Assembly (NCBI GenBank): GCA_025617745.1
Contig: CM046858.1
Span: 42,081,850-42,145,849, forward strand
Length of the DNA: 64,000 bases
Direction: 5' to 3'
DNA from: Heliocidaris erythrogramma
Lineage: Eukaryota > Echinodermata > Echinoidea > Camarodonta > Echinometridae
Shown here: positions 12,100-22,727 of the stretch, in pieces
Numbering within the stretch: the stretch's first letter is position 1
Layout of the letters: each line of letters starts with the position of its first letter
Notes under the pieces: model-generated
What the model was told of the DNA's origin: nothing
Seen by the model: the letters and a program-made list of their open reading frames with translations, nothing else
Databases searched by the model: none
Made by a program: the position numbers and the translations under genes

Positions 12100-12530
12100 A
12101 ATAGTTTTTGATAAACAAAATTTTTTCAAAGAGAGAACACTTGAATATAAATGATTTGATTGCAGGCGAGTCGGACCCTCCAGATCCAGCTCGACGTACA
12201 TGTTCGCGGTCCGGTCTACGTCTTTGCAATTATAGCAGGCTACTATTTGTTGAAAGAAGTATACTAGTAGTGAAACATAGGCTGGGCTGTGGCGCGCGGA
12301 CAACAACGCGTCGATCGATATGGCGCATGATATACGCTTGTTACTCGGGAGAGACAAGCACAGTAAGGATTATGCAAAATACGATACCCTGCCCCCTGCG
12401 ATACGCGTCCTTGTTTATTCCAAAAAAACACGACAATAAATTGTAAAGAAAACTCGGTATACTGGTTGGATCAATCTTACTGAGCATGCTCAGTGCAATG
12501 CAAAAAGGGGAAATCCCTACCTCCGGTTGC
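12100..12530. other. GC-richer stretch inside the Harbinger-like element
   Basis: This part has more CpG than its surroundings (CGCGTCGATCGATA and similar) and open frames on both strands, none recognisable. It could be a promoter or a second-gene remnant of the Harbinger-like element. Confidence 0.25.
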
Positions 12531-12679
12531 AACCGGAGTTTCAAACCGTGGATTTTTGAGTCCACTGTTTGTGAATCACAGACTCAGTGAAACCGTGGTT
12601 TCGGGTGAAACCGTGGTTTCAAAAATCCATGGATTCTTGAAACCACGGTTTCAAATGAAACCACCTTTGTGAATTCGGG

Positions 12680-12810
12680 AAACCATAGTTTTTGGTGATG
12701 CTGTCACCAGTGTTCCGTCAATTTCTACACCATCCTTTTGTTTGAGGGAGGGGATGGGGAGGGTCTTTGTCCCTCCTTCAAATCGCTGCCAGGGCCGGGG
12801 GATACATTTC
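12680..12810. repeat. Right remainder of the ~150 bp tandem array
   Basis: AACCATAG, TTTTTGGTGATGCTG and CAGTGTTCCGTC continue the unit interrupted at 6203. The inverted CCGGGGGATACA at about 12796 mirrors the left edge of the array. Confidence 0.6.
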
Positions 12811-13039
12811 GCATTGCGCGGCACCAGCAATGCACATTTCTAGTTTCATTCTTTGTTTTTCATTATCGTTTGGTATGAGCATGATTCGCACGAAATGCAA
12901 CTTCCGTATTTTGTGTACAGACAATAAAACAGCAAAGTTTTGACCCTGGTACACATGTGACGGCTTGCAAATAAAAGCCGCCTCGAGATCATTAAATCAA
13001 TACACATGGCTTGGAGCCTTTGGTCATTTGACCTTTAAA

Positions 13040-13320
13040 TAAGTTTGTATTTCTTTTTTTCTCTCTTTCCTTCCTTTCTTTCTTTCTGTCTTAATATCTT
13101 TATTTCTTTCCTTATTTTTTTCTTTCTCCCTTTTCTCCCATTTTTTTTCTTTCTTTCATTCTTTCTTTTATATTTCTTTCAATCTGCCTTTCTTCCTTCA
13201 TTGACTTTTTTCTCTTTCTTTCTTTATATCTGTTTTTATATTTTTTCTTTCTTTACGTCTTTATTTGAAATGTTCTTTCTTTTTTCTTTCTTCCTTTCGC
13301 CCTTTATTTCTTTCTTTTGT
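13040..13320. repeat. CTTT/TTTC-rich low-complexity tract
   Basis: Almost pure pyrimidine with CTTT units. The long phenylalanine/serine frame here is a compositional artefact. Confidence 0.8.
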
Positions 13321-14069
13321 GCAAGGGCGAACATTTTAGTCGGGAAATAACATTACTGAGATGGAGGCGGCTTCAGTCCAGCTTTTTAAAAACTCTTGGT
13401 GTTACACATACGCCGAGCCGCCCCCGGAGGCAGCCTCAGTCCACTTGCAGATTCTTTAATTTTCTCTCTGGAGAATGTAAAAAAATAAAAATAAACCTGC
13501 GAGACAATACGTCACAATACCCCCCAAATGCTGGCATCAAAACCTATTTGCACCACTGAATGGTTAAATCCTCAATAACATAAAACTAGAATTTTACATC
13601 CACACGCAACACATAGCCACAATTATTTATTTATTTTTTAATCATTTCTTATGTGTGAAAAGTGCATGAACAATTGCAGGATTGGTGCCTATATAGTGCT
13701 TACCATTTTAATGTTGAAACGACCGAACATACACAAGTACCCACAATAATAACATAAATAAAAAAAATAAATAGAACTCTAAAAAATTGATAAAATAATT
13801 CCACTTTATTTTACATGACGAACACCTTTTATTCAATCTGAAAATACTAGGACGAGAATTAGTTTTTACCTTTTTATGTAGAAAAATAATTTGAAATCTG
13901 TTGTTTTTACAGATTATGCTGCACATAATTCACATTCCCTAATTTTTTGTTAACTAGACTTTCAGCAAGTGTAACCACCATAGCAACCATTTATAATACA
14001 TTCAGTTAGCAGAACGTACGCCCCCTGCAAATATTGGGAAGGCCAATTTTATTTTAGCGCAGTTTCCTA

Positions 14070-14135
14070 TGTCCGATCCAACAATATTGGGGGGGGGGGG
14101 GGGGGCCCTGGCCCCACCGGTTCCGCCGGCCCTGG
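14070..14135. repeat. Poly-G run in degenerate G-rich repeat
   Basis: A G run near 14090-14105 is followed by GGCCCTGGCCCCACCGG. This resembles the inner part of the hAT-like G-rich repeats. No ends were found. Confidence 0.4.
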
Positions 14136-14699
14136 TGTACATTATAACTTCAAGGTCATGAGCTTGCGTTTCGGCTTTGATTGATAAAGGTAAACATTTG
14201 TTAATCTGTAATCATTTCAGGGCATAGCCAGAAAAAAAAGCATTCCAATATGTTAACAATTATTAAGATTAATTTGGGATTAGTTGTCATTATCACTGAT
14301 TGCTCGCTCCATATTGTTAAAAATATAAATTCAATGATATAGTCTTAATCTTGTGATTTCAAGCTTATGATGTCTCTGCGGAGATATACTAGTGAAGTTT
14401 GCCATGCTTATGTTTCTGGATATCACTTTACAAATATTGGGCTGGTGAGGATCAAGCCGATGAATAAGCCTGGATCATCAAGGATAAGCAGGAAATACGA
14501 AATAAATGATCTCACAAACAAGAACGCCGTTTATGGGTTGAAAATCAAATTAACTTAAAGGTCCCCTTTTATGAAATTATAATTCTTGGTATTTTGTACA
14601 TGCATCTCATCTAAATTGTAAAATCACATCCGTTTGCAATAAATACGTATCAAATATTTTAAAAATAATATTTCCCCCAGGTATTCATGTCCAAAACAG

Positions 14700-14872
14700 T
14701 CTCTTAAGCTCCGCCCCCTTTTAAACCCCGAATTCTCGTTCCGCGAGCATGATTGACGTGTGACGTCACAAACCGACATTGGCGATGCTTGTTTACAATA
14801 TTGCCTATGTATTACATGTGCAAACTAACTTGCTGTTGTGTATACCACCTCGAAAACCACCTCTAAAAAAGT
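14700..14872 (+). promoter_or_regulatory. Candidate promoter of the THAP gene, with a CRE
   Basis: Directly upstream of the THAP start codon there is a GC box-like CCGCCCCC (about 14711) and a perfect cAMP response element TGACGTCA (14761-14768), preceded by TTGACGTG. The stretch is GC-richer than its neighbours and there is no TATA box. A CRE/GC-box promoter is typical of broadly expressed genes. That it drives this frame is inference from distance (~105 bp). Confidence 0.4.
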
Positions 14873-15109
14873 ATGCCGCAACGCTGCGTTGTTGCAGGTT
14901 GCAGTAACACCACAAAGGAGGGTGTCAGTCTACATTTATTCCCTAAAGACCCAAATATAAGAAGGAAATGGACCGCAAAAGTAAAATTAACTCGCGCCCA
15001 TTGGAAGGGGCCGAGTGAGCACAGTGTTGTGTGCTCCGAGCACTTTTGTGCGGAGGACTTCGTCGATAGCACGGGGCTGCGTATGGCATCAAGAAGAGGC
15101 CGTCCCTGA
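14873..15109 (+). CDS. THAP zinc-finger domain protein (first exon or truncated copy)
   Basis: The 78-residue frame opens with MPQRCVVAGCSN and carries the C2CH zinc-binding pattern of a THAP domain: C5 and C10, then VSLHLFPKD, an invariant W (RRKWTAKV) and VCSEHF with the final C and H, followed by FVDS. THAP domains bind DNA in a sequence-specific way, in host regulators and in P-element or Kolobok transposases. The usual closing AVPTIF box is missing. After the STGL segment the frame ends RMASRRGRP and stops, while a shifted frame reads YGIKKRPSLKQV, so an indel near 15075 is likely. ATG at 14873 fits the family start. It could be a host gene's first exon or a transposase relic. Confidence 0.7.
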   Translation: MPQRCVVAGCSNTTKEGVSLHLFPKDPNIRRKWTAKVKLTRAHWKGPSEHSVVCSEHFCAEDFVDSTGLRMASRRGRP

Positions 15110-15278
15110 AACAAGTTTGATCATACATGTATCAATAATATGAAATTTGGCGACTCTGAGCTTTACCTCACAAGCACCTCTATCAATTGGTCTTTACTAT
15201 TAAAATGATTTTTTTTTTTTCTTGATGAAGAAAAGATCTTTCTCCATAAAGAGTGTTATAAAAATGTTTATCATGGTA

Positions 15279-15452
15279 GAGTGGAAACTTAGTATAAAGA
15301 GGTCTGATACAACAATATTCCTGATATAACAAGGCAATATTTTGGTCTCAACTCTTTATATTCTTTTTTTTTTAAACTGATATAACGAGATTCTGGATTT
15401 AACCAGGTAATTTTAATAGTCCCAAGGACCTCGTTATACTAAGTTTCCACCG
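15279..15452. mobile_element. pogo/mariner-like MITE (174 bp)
   Basis: The left end GAGTGGAAACTTAGTATAAA is matched by the inverted right end (TTATACTAAGTTTCCACCG), and TA lies on each side (15277-15278 and 15453-15454). The GTGGAAACT...ATAACGAGG layout resembles pogo/Tigger-type terminal repeats (TA target site). Confidence 0.65.
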
Positions 15453-15629
15453 TATATTTAATATTGATTTTTGTTACCACCCTGAATGTAGTGAAAATGT
15501 AACGGGCAATTTTCAACCTACAACCACCCCCCCCCCTCCTTCGGCAGGAAAAAGGGGTATACATCACAGGTACAGGTTGATTCCTACTTCTCTACCTTAT
15601 ACATGTAGTTCATTTGACAGAAAATCTGT

Positions 15630-16140
15630 TTTCCAATGATTCCCTCTCTCTCTTTCACCATTTCTTCTCTTGTGCTTTCCCTCCCTTTCTCCCTCTTTAT
15701 GCCCAAAATTCTCCACTTACACACATCTTCCCTCAACTTTTTATCTCTTTTTTCCACCAATGATTCCCTCTCTCTCTATTTCTCCCCTTGTGCTTTCCTC
15801 CATTTCTCCCTCTTTATGCCCAAAAATTCTCCACTTTCACACATTTCCTCAACTTTTTTATCTCTCCCTTTTTCCCCCAATGATTCCCTCTCTCTCCATT
15901 TCTTCCCTTGTGCTTTCCCTCCATTTCTCCTCTTTATGCCAAAATTCTCCACTTTCACACATCTTCCCTCAACTTTTTTATCTCCCCTTTTTTCCCCAGT
16001 GATTCCTTCTCTTTTTCACTATTTCTTCTCTTGTGCTTTCTGTCTCCCTTTCTCCTTCTTTTTGCCCAATTTGCTCCAATTACACACATCTTCTCTCAAC
16101 TTTTTATTCTCTTTTTTTTTCTTTTTCCATTCTGCCAATT
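15630..16140. repeat. Pyrimidine-rich minisatellite, ~121 bp unit
   Basis: The phrase CAATGATTCCCTCTCTCTC recurs near 15634, 15760, 15877 and (as CAGTGATTCCTTC) 15998. Between copies are CTTTATGCCCAAAATTCTCC and ACACATCTTCCCTCAACTTT. About four units are present. The long overlapping frames on the plus strand come from this repeat. Confidence 0.85.
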
Positions 16141-16189
16141 GTTGGTTTTGATCTCATTCCCGCACTCATACCTTTCTTTTCAATTGTTA

Positions 16190-16804
16190 GTTTCATTCAC
16201 GACAAGCCTTGCATAGTAAATGTGTTTGAGCTCTTCCAGAGATGACAAAAATATTCAATTGATTTGAAATATATTATTACTTCTGGAAAATGTAGATATA
16301 GATGTTGTATCCAGGAAATGTTTGTCTTACAATTGAACATCAAAAATTCAATAGAATGCCCACCCCCCCCCCCCCAAAAAAAAAAATAACAAAACAAAAC
16401 AAACAAAACTGATTAGCTTCCAAAGTGTGTTTCATTAACAAATTAAACAACAAATGCCATAAAAAATAACATCCTCATATGCCATAACAATAGAGTTTCA
16501 TTCTTGACTGAGATACATGCATCTTTACAACATCAATTACAAAAATGCTCTGGGCAAATACTTAGATGTGAACTCAGTTACCCAATTCCAATTTATTTCT
16601 GACAGTGAAAATGAATATTCAAAATAAGCCTCTAGACTCCTCTTTTCCTCTGATACTTGAAGCAAAAACAGCAATAAATTTTTACCACATTGTCACAGTG
16701 TAGCAACCCTCATGTAATAAACCAACTTTCAGGGAAACTGATATCCATGTATAGGAATTAAATATCATGAAAAGATAGACTGAACAATGACGTACTAGCA
16801 TTTT
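16190..16804. other. No gene seen before the gap
   Basis: AT-rich unique sequence with a C run at about 16363-16375. No exon or element ends were recognised. Confidence 0.45.
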
Positions 16805-17304
16805 NNNNNNNNNNNNNNNNNNNNNNNNNNNNNNNNNNNNNNNNNNNNNNNNNNNNNNNNNNNNNNNNNNNNNNNNNNNNNNNNNNNNNNNNNNNNNNNN
16901 NNNNNNNNNNNNNNNNNNNNNNNNNNNNNNNNNNNNNNNNNNNNNNNNNNNNNNNNNNNNNNNNNNNNNNNNNNNNNNNNNNNNNNNNNNNNNNNNNNNN
17001 NNNNNNNNNNNNNNNNNNNNNNNNNNNNNNNNNNNNNNNNNNNNNNNNNNNNNNNNNNNNNNNNNNNNNNNNNNNNNNNNNNNNNNNNNNNNNNNNNNNN
17101 NNNNNNNNNNNNNNNNNNNNNNNNNNNNNNNNNNNNNNNNNNNNNNNNNNNNNNNNNNNNNNNNNNNNNNNNNNNNNNNNNNNNNNNNNNNNNNNNNNNN
17201 NNNNNNNNNNNNNNNNNNNNNNNNNNNNNNNNNNNNNNNNNNNNNNNNNNNNNNNNNNNNNNNNNNNNNNNNNNNNNNNNNNNNNNNNNNNNNNNNNNNN
17301 NNNN
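16805..17304. other. Assembly gap, 500 N
   Basis: Exactly 500 unknown bases, a conventional placeholder; the true length is unknown. Confidence 0.99.
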
Positions 17305-17419
17305 CAGACCTACCTGTCCCGATATATAGAATTTACTTTCAGATGCAGTTCAAGTAACACACTACTCTCTATTTTCAAGGCAGCCGCAAAAAAAAAACAG
17401 TATGATGACTCTGGGTGTA

Positions 17420-17680
17420 TATGACACACTACATCTTCTTCTCTCATCTCTCTCTCTCTCTCTCGATCTTTCGTTCTTCATCCTCCCCCTTCTCCTTTTT
17501 ACCTCTTTGCTCTTTCTTTACACTCCCTACACTTCCCACTTTTCACTTTCTTCTCCTGCCTAATTCTTCTCTAATACCTCTTCTACACAGTTCACCTTTC
17601 TACTTACCATCCTCTCATATTTATGTTTTCTTCTTCATACATGTCATCTCACCCCCCCCCCCCCCCCCCCCCCAAACCCT
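17420..17680. repeat. CT-rich tract with (TC)n and a C run
   Basis: (TC)n at 17447-17463, pyrimidine-rich DNA to 17640, then a C run at about 17652-17673. Confidence 0.75.
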
Positions 17681-17940
17681 TAACTGAATTCTATTACTTC
17701 GGATACAACGATTTTTTTTTTTTACATCCTATTTTCTTTAGTATTTCCTATCTTTTGTAAAATGGTCACGCCATCAAGCCATCAATCCTTCTTTATGATT
17801 CATTTACGTTTACTATACAATGCAATTACTTTATTTGATAATCTATTTATATTGTTTATTATGTTGTAATCAGCTTGTAAAACATGTTTGAAGAAAAAAA
17901 AAGATAAGGAGAAATAAAAACAAATCAAATCAAATCATGA

Positions 17941-18183
17941 TGTGACGTAGTTGCGGACAACTCTCCCATTCGCTCCAACACACAAAATTACTAAACTGTC
18001 ATTGTCTCTTTTTAAAATGTATTACTCAGTAGGATTTTTTTTTCTTTCATGAGGACCTATAGCAATATGCGATCTCCAATATATTTTGAGTACTGCCCCG
18101 ATGGTAAAGGCGCTTGGAAAAAACCGCAAATTATATTTTTGTGTACGACACTGACGGGAGAGTTGTTCACAAGTATGTCACAA
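17941..18183. mobile_element. Short inverted-repeat element
   Basis: The left arm TGTGACGTAGTTGCGGACAA plus CTCTCCC is matched in inverted form by GGGAGAGTTGTTCACAAGTA plus TGTCACA at the right, about 240 bp apart. No duplication is resolved and there is no coding capacity. Confidence 0.5.
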
Positions 18184-18696
18184 TCGACTTACCAAATTGC
18201 CAATTTTAGATTCGCATGGATGTAGTGACCTCAATTTAAAGACATTATTAACTTTATTTTTGCTTGTCCGATTTCTTTCAAACTTTCACCATCCTGTTTT
18301 CTTATTTTTCTGCTTTCACACAAATAATCTTATTACCAAGGTTGGATTGCCCTTTAAACTGTGAAGATAGTAGCTAAAACATTGTATAAAAAGCACATGT
18401 ACAAGACTGTTTGACGATTCTACCTCTACGAGGACATACAGGTCAATCTCGTGACCCACTTGGCTACTTTTATGAATTTTTCGATAGACACAAGCACCTT
18501 CCCCCCTGAAAAAGAGGTAATTCAAAGAATGTCATTAATAAATACATTTTCGTCATATTTTTCAATATATATTTTTCAATATATTTATTTCATTCATCAC
18601 CCTAAGAATATTTTAATTGGGTCTTCATTGAACATAGTCCTATTTTATGCTAATGTGATTTATCAGAATACCGACAAAAAAGCAACACCAACCGGG

Positions 18697-18870
18697 GGCG
18701 GATCCAGCATTTGCAAAAGAGGGGACACAATAGTCAGAAAATCTTTTGTAAAAAGGGGAAAAAAGGTCATCAACTCAAAAGTGGGGGGGGGGGCACAAAT
18801 GTGGAGTAGTGTACATGAGGTATGCAACTTAGGTTTCGAGGGGGCCACGGGCCGCATGTGATCTCCCCCC
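18697..18870 (+). repeat. Degenerate hAT-like G-rich repeat
   Basis: It starts GGGGGCGGATCCAGCATTTG, contains a G run near 18782-18792 and ends near GGGGCCACGGGCC. It is related to the element at 9717. (AATA)n low complexity follows to about 18945. Confidence 0.5.
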
Positions 18871-19384
18871 ACCCCAACAAAAATAATAATAATAATAAAT
18901 AAATAAAATAAAATAAAAATAAAAAATAAATAAATTAATTATTTAAAAATTCGCCAGTGACTGCAGCAATAAAACCCAAGACAAATCCATATAGTTACAT
19001 GTATATAGGATATAATGGTCCACAGTATCAACATTTTAAAGGAATTATGTTACTGTCTATGTGAATTTCCTCGGAAATTAAGAATGTTTTTATTAATAAT
19101 TCATTTTAATAATTCATTTATATGTACAGTGTATATGTACACTTATCAAGAAAAATGAATATGTACGGTACATATTTTTTCACATTTTACTTAATAATAT
19201 TTGTTATGCCATTTCTTTTCTTTCGGAAATAAATACGAATTTAAATTTGAATTTTGATTTGAATACTACTCAATTGATAGGGCCAACTTTGATCAATCTT
19301 AAAGCATGCGAAAGAGCGAAACGCACGTTTGGAGGCACGTTTACAGATAGCAGTGGGTTCTTGAATAGTGCACATGTCTGTCAG

Positions 19385-19612
19385 ACCTGACACTCGTGAT
19401 GCTCCACAATTATTACCCTGGCTTTAGCATGGCTGCTCTTATGGCGCTCTCAAGGAATTAATTTTCTGCCACTGCACCGAGTGGTCGAGTGTAGCAAATT
19501 TAGATTAATCTCTTACCAAAAGACACTAGTACTGCGCTAAGGATTCAAACTCCGTACCTTTGGGTTCACAGTCCAGGGACTTATCCACTAGACCGCAACA
19601 CCTCTGCTGGGG
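19385..19612 (-). mobile_element. tRNA-derived SINE, minus strand
   Basis: On the minus strand the head reads GCGGTCTAGTGGATAAGTCC (A box) followed by GGAGTTTGAATCC (B box). The body reads AATTCCTTGAGAGCGCCAT, GCCATGCTAAAGCCAGGGTA and so on. The body is homologous to the SINE at 32341 (CTTAGCGCC, GGCTAAAGC, GGTAATTA), so these are members of one family. Confidence 0.65.
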
Positions 19613-19689
19613 TATATATATATAATTTTGGCTCCTGCGTTGTTTTAATTTGACTCCTGAGTATTTACTCTTTCTTCGATATCTATATT

Positions 19690-19807
19690 ACGCTGGATTC
19701 CGCATTTGGGAGACACGTAACAATGCAGTTTATTTCGTCATAATAGAAACCACCGCTTACACGCGGAACAATTAAATGACAAAGCCGTGTCTCCCAAATG
19801 CGGAATC
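19690..19807. repeat. Inverted repeat with 20 bp perfect arms
   Basis: ATTCCGCATTTGGGAGACAC on the left is repeated exactly as its complement on the right (GTGTCTCCCAAATGCGGAAT). About 70 bp lie between the arms. Confidence 0.7.
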
Positions 19808-19829
19808 TAGAGAAATATATATATAATAT

Positions 19830-19995
19830 TGTAAGGAAATATCATATACAACAGCTTTGGCAACTCTCGTGGAAATAAATACAAATGCGAAAGGAAATGA
19901 GAGAATAATGGTTGCGTAACTTATATCAAAGTTCCCCAGAGCTGTCCTCCCATTTTTGAAATGTTTGCAAAGGCTGAAAAAATGTCTCCGCCGAG
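19830..19995 (-). mobile_element. 5'-truncated copy of the tRNA-Arg-headed SINE
   Basis: On the minus strand it reads GGCGGAGACATTTTTTCAGC and continues through AAAATGGGAGGACAGCTCTG to TTTCCTTTCGCAT. This matches the end of the tRNA and the tail of the SINE at 22402. The copy is bracketed by inverted GGCAACTCTCG and CGAGAGTTGCC. Confidence 0.65.
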
Positions 19996-20022
19996 AGTTG
20001 CCATAGCTGGTTGAAGAGCTTA

Positions 20023-21958
20023 CTTGCAAAAGGCCCTAAATCCATTTTTTATCATATGGCACTTTTTTATATGCCTTAATAGACATTCACCATGTGCATC
20101 AAAACTGGCTATATTTCAACTTCTAAAAGTTTCAGGAAGTTTGTTAAAAAATGAGATGAAAATTATGTTTTCTTTCAAAAGGCCCTAAATCCTAAATACT
20201 TTTCTTGCAAAAAGCCCTATATCCATTCATCTGTCCTGCATCCTGATTGGCTAAGAGAATAGATTTTTGGCATGAATGACCAATCACGCGCCTCCACACA
20301 ACCATCTATCCATAGACTCTGTGTGAGAATCTGTCCAGCTTTTTGACATTTTTTGTGGGAATTAAATACACAAAATTCCTTCGTTTATCAAGATCTTGAA
20401 AATTACTACAATGGAGCTTGCAGATATAACCAACAATCCCAGCAAAATATCTTGCAAAAGTGTTCAGGTTTAGTTGAAAAAGTAAAATCGCATTGCATGT
20501 TATTCTTACATGAACCTGCTTTCTTCTAATTTCACTGAAGTTCATTCTTATTGGATGTACATAGACCACAATGTCCGATGAATTATCACCACTATGCAAT
20601 ATAAAAGTTTTTCCCTTTAATTTATGACCAATACATAATACATCTAGAATGATATTGTGATGACATAAAAAAAAATTGTTTCTATTCTTCCATTCTTTTT
20701 ATTGGAACATGCAGATATGAATTTTGTTCGCACTGTGTAAATATTTCTTGCCAAAAGTGTTCAGGTTTAGTTGAAAAAGTAAAATCGCATTGAATGTTAT
20801 TCTTACATGAACTTGCTTTCTTCTAATTTCACATAAGTTCATTCTTATTGGATGTACATGAGTAGGTGATATGAGGATGGTGCGATATTGAAAAAAGGTT
20901 CAGCAGATGCTGTTAACTCTAATGACATGAATAATACAGCCATGACAAATGTGATGGTGATGTTGATGATGGCGTGATAAATCTGATGATGGTAGAAAAT
21001 GGTGATATAGATAATGATAATAGTGGTGGCAATGATAATGGCGATAAAGGTATTTACGATCGCCATAATGACGATGATGATGATGATCGTTATGATAGTG
21101 ATGATAATGGCAATAATGGTGATAACAACAATGATGATGTTGGTTATGATGATGGTGATGCTGATTTCATTCATGTGTATGATGGTGTGATGCTGAATGT
21201 TCTGATGATGGTAATGGTGTGATGGACGATGGCAATTGTACGGGTGGTAATGATGGTATTGGTTACGTGAATGTGATGTTGATTATGATGATGCATTCTG
21301 CTCTGGATACAGTAGATATTGCTTTTATCTTGAGCAAATCTGCTTTATTAAGGGCAGATAATGACTGGCTACTGTCAGAAAACAATACAAATTATCTTTG
21401 GAATCGACTTAAAAAATGTTGCTATATCAGGCAAGTTTATCCTAGAAAAGCAAATATTTTATGCAGTTATCTAGACCAAGTCTGCTTTATTTTTAAGGTC
21501 AGATGATTATTTTCGATAAGTCACCACAATTATCTTTTGAAGTTTAAATTTTGATTGATTTTATAATGTTGCTATATGAGGCAAGGTTTATCATAACCCA
21601 TTGAACACTTTAGGAAGATGGAGCAGCACAAGAGGTTAGGGGAAGAAGGGCAGTGGATTTTGGGTTCATTAGAAAGATTTTTAATGTGTAAACTATTATT
21701 ATCATTCAAGACTTTTCTTGCAAAAGGCCCTAAATCCCACTTTTCTTGCAAAAGGCCCTAAATCAACAAAATAATAATATAAAAAATCATATAAAATATT
21801 TGACGGCCGCAGATTTTTTTAATTGTGATTATTGTTACCTGTGGTGATGCCTCTTAAACATACATGAAGATCTTCTTGAATGAAATCATAGAACTGTGTG
21901 AAACAAAAAATCTCAATTTACTCAGAGTAGGTAAAGTGGATTTAGGGCCTTTTGCAAG
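20023..21958. mobile_element. DNA element whose terminal motif is repeated internally
   Basis: The left end CTTGCAAAAGGCCCTAAATC (20023-20042) is matched in inverted form at the right end (GGATTTAGGGCCTTTTGCAA, to 21958). Extra copies of the same word lie at about 20177, 20204, 21717 and 21741. A ~115 bp block (GTTCAGGTTTAGTTGAAAAA through TTCATTCTTATTGGATGTAC) is duplicated at about 20460 and 20758. An open 97-codon frame on the minus strand (20306-20599) overlaps the first block and is not recognised. A GAT-rich microsatellite fills 20950-21290. Confidence 0.55.
20950..21290. repeat. (GAT)n-rich microsatellite
   Basis: GATGATGAT/GATAATGAT tracts. The Asp-rich and Ile-rich frames on the two strands are artefacts. 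Confidence 0.85.
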
Positions 21959-22135
21959 AAAACTCTTGCATATGTTATTTCCTTACAATATTGTTAATAA
22001 TTATTCTAATGTATACATGTATCTCAAAGCATTTGCCTGGATCCAGCTGAAGCACGCGGCTTGTCTTTGTTCAAACTCACCTGCCCCCGACAACGGAATT
22101 AATTAATAAGGTTGAAGATTTGTCAATCTGTCGGT

Positions 22136-22373
22136 CAATAGACCTGTTTACTAAGTGATTCAAATTTTATGCATACTTTTGAAACAAAGGTTGTTCTTGA
22201 CAACCTGAAACCTTGCCAGAGGCTTGTCAGACATAGCTACAAGTAATGTATGCAAACTGGCTTCCAAGTATTGTAGTTAATTCATTAATAACAGGTTAAT
22301 GGAATACCTCGTTACTAGGTCCCCAGGAAAGAAACATTCATAAATTTGAATCACTTAGTAAACAGGTCTATTG
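22136..22373. mobile_element. MITE family A, copy 2
   Basis: A 238 bp unit with a terminal inverted repeat of about 30 bp, beginning CAATAGACCTGTTTACTAAG and ending with the complement. It is the better-preserved copy of the unit at 9331-9565. Confidence 0.8.
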
Positions 22374-22401
22374 AATCTGGTGTCGCCGAAACCACTGACC
22401 C

Positions 22402-22471
22402 GTCTCCGTGGTCTAGTGGTTAAGGTATTGGCGTTCTAAGCCAACGACCGGGTTCGATTCCCGGCGGAGAC
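22402..22471 (+). tRNA. tRNA-Arg(TCT)-like sequence
   Basis: The acceptor GTCTCCG pairs perfectly with CGGAGAC. The D-arm is GTCT/AGGT around AGTGGTTA, and the anticodon stem TTGGC/GCCAA is perfect with loop GTTCTAA (anticodon TCT). The T-arm CCGGG/CCCGG is perfect with loop TTCGATT. A T run follows at 22474, as for an RNA polymerase III terminator. The variable loop is short (3 bases; 70 bases in total). The downstream sequence is shared with 19830-19995, so it may be the head of a SINE rather than a free tRNA gene. Confidence 0.7.
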
Positions 22472-22560
22472 ATTTTTTTCAGCCTTTGCAAAAATTTCAA
22501 AAATGGGAGGACAGCTCTGGGGAACTTTGATTGAAGTTACGCAACCATTATTCTCTCATT
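22402..22560 (+). mobile_element. tRNA-Arg-headed SINE
   Basis: An intact tRNA-like head is followed by TTTTTTTCAGCCTTTGCAAA, AAAATGGGAGGACAGCTCTG, AAGTTACGCAACCATTATTC and TTTCCTTTCGCAT. The same tail, with only the last tRNA bases, is at 19830-19995 on the other strand. Two copies sharing a non-tRNA tail define a SINE-like family. Confidence 0.6.
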
Positions 22561-22588
22561 TCCTTTCGCATTATATATATATACCCCT

Positions 22589-22727
22589 AATGGGTACATT
22601 AGGAGGACAGTTTTTGTTCTTTTTCTTTGTTCAACTGTCGACCTAATGTACCAACTGTCTACCTAATGTAGGGGTCGCTATTATGACGGAATAAACCGCA
22701 TTGTTAGGTGTCGACCTAATGTACCCT
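22589..22727. mobile_element. Small inverted-repeat element
   Basis: GGGTACATTAGG at the left is matched by CCTAATGTACCC at the right. Internal copies read GTCGACCTAATGTACC and GTCTACCTAATGTAGG. It is followed by a (TA)n tract at 22758-22780. Confidence 0.5.

Larger units (their letters stand above)
6204..12679 (+). mobile_element. Harbinger-like DNA transposon, ~6.5 kb, with nested insertions
   Basis: The left end GGCCCGAATTCACAAAG (6203-6219) is matched in inverted form at the right end (CTTTGTGAATTCGGG, 12665-12679). Both ends are followed inward by many copies of TGGTTTCA, ACCATGGATT and CCACGGTTTCA in both orientations. The element sits inside one unit of the ~150 bp tandem repeat: the flanks AACCTATAG (left) and AACCATAG (right) rejoin the unit, though a clean duplication is not resolved. 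Transposase-like coding pieces lie at 7714-7885 and 8428-8554. Nested inside are MITEs at 9331-9565, 9717-10025 and 11113-12014. The frames are broken, so it is probably inactive. Confidence 0.65.

Noticed and set aside
13045..13350. 101-codon Phe/Ser frame resembling a membrane protein
   Set aside because: An artefact of the CTTT repeat; hydrophobicity comes from TTT/TTC codons only.
15636..16245. Several long overlapping frames rich in Ser/Leu/Phe on the plus strand
   Set aside because: They arise from the ~121 bp pyrimidine-rich minisatellite, where stop codons are rare by composition.
20845..21222. Asp-rich and Ile-rich frames on opposite strands
   Set aside because: They are translations of a GAT/ATC microsatellite.
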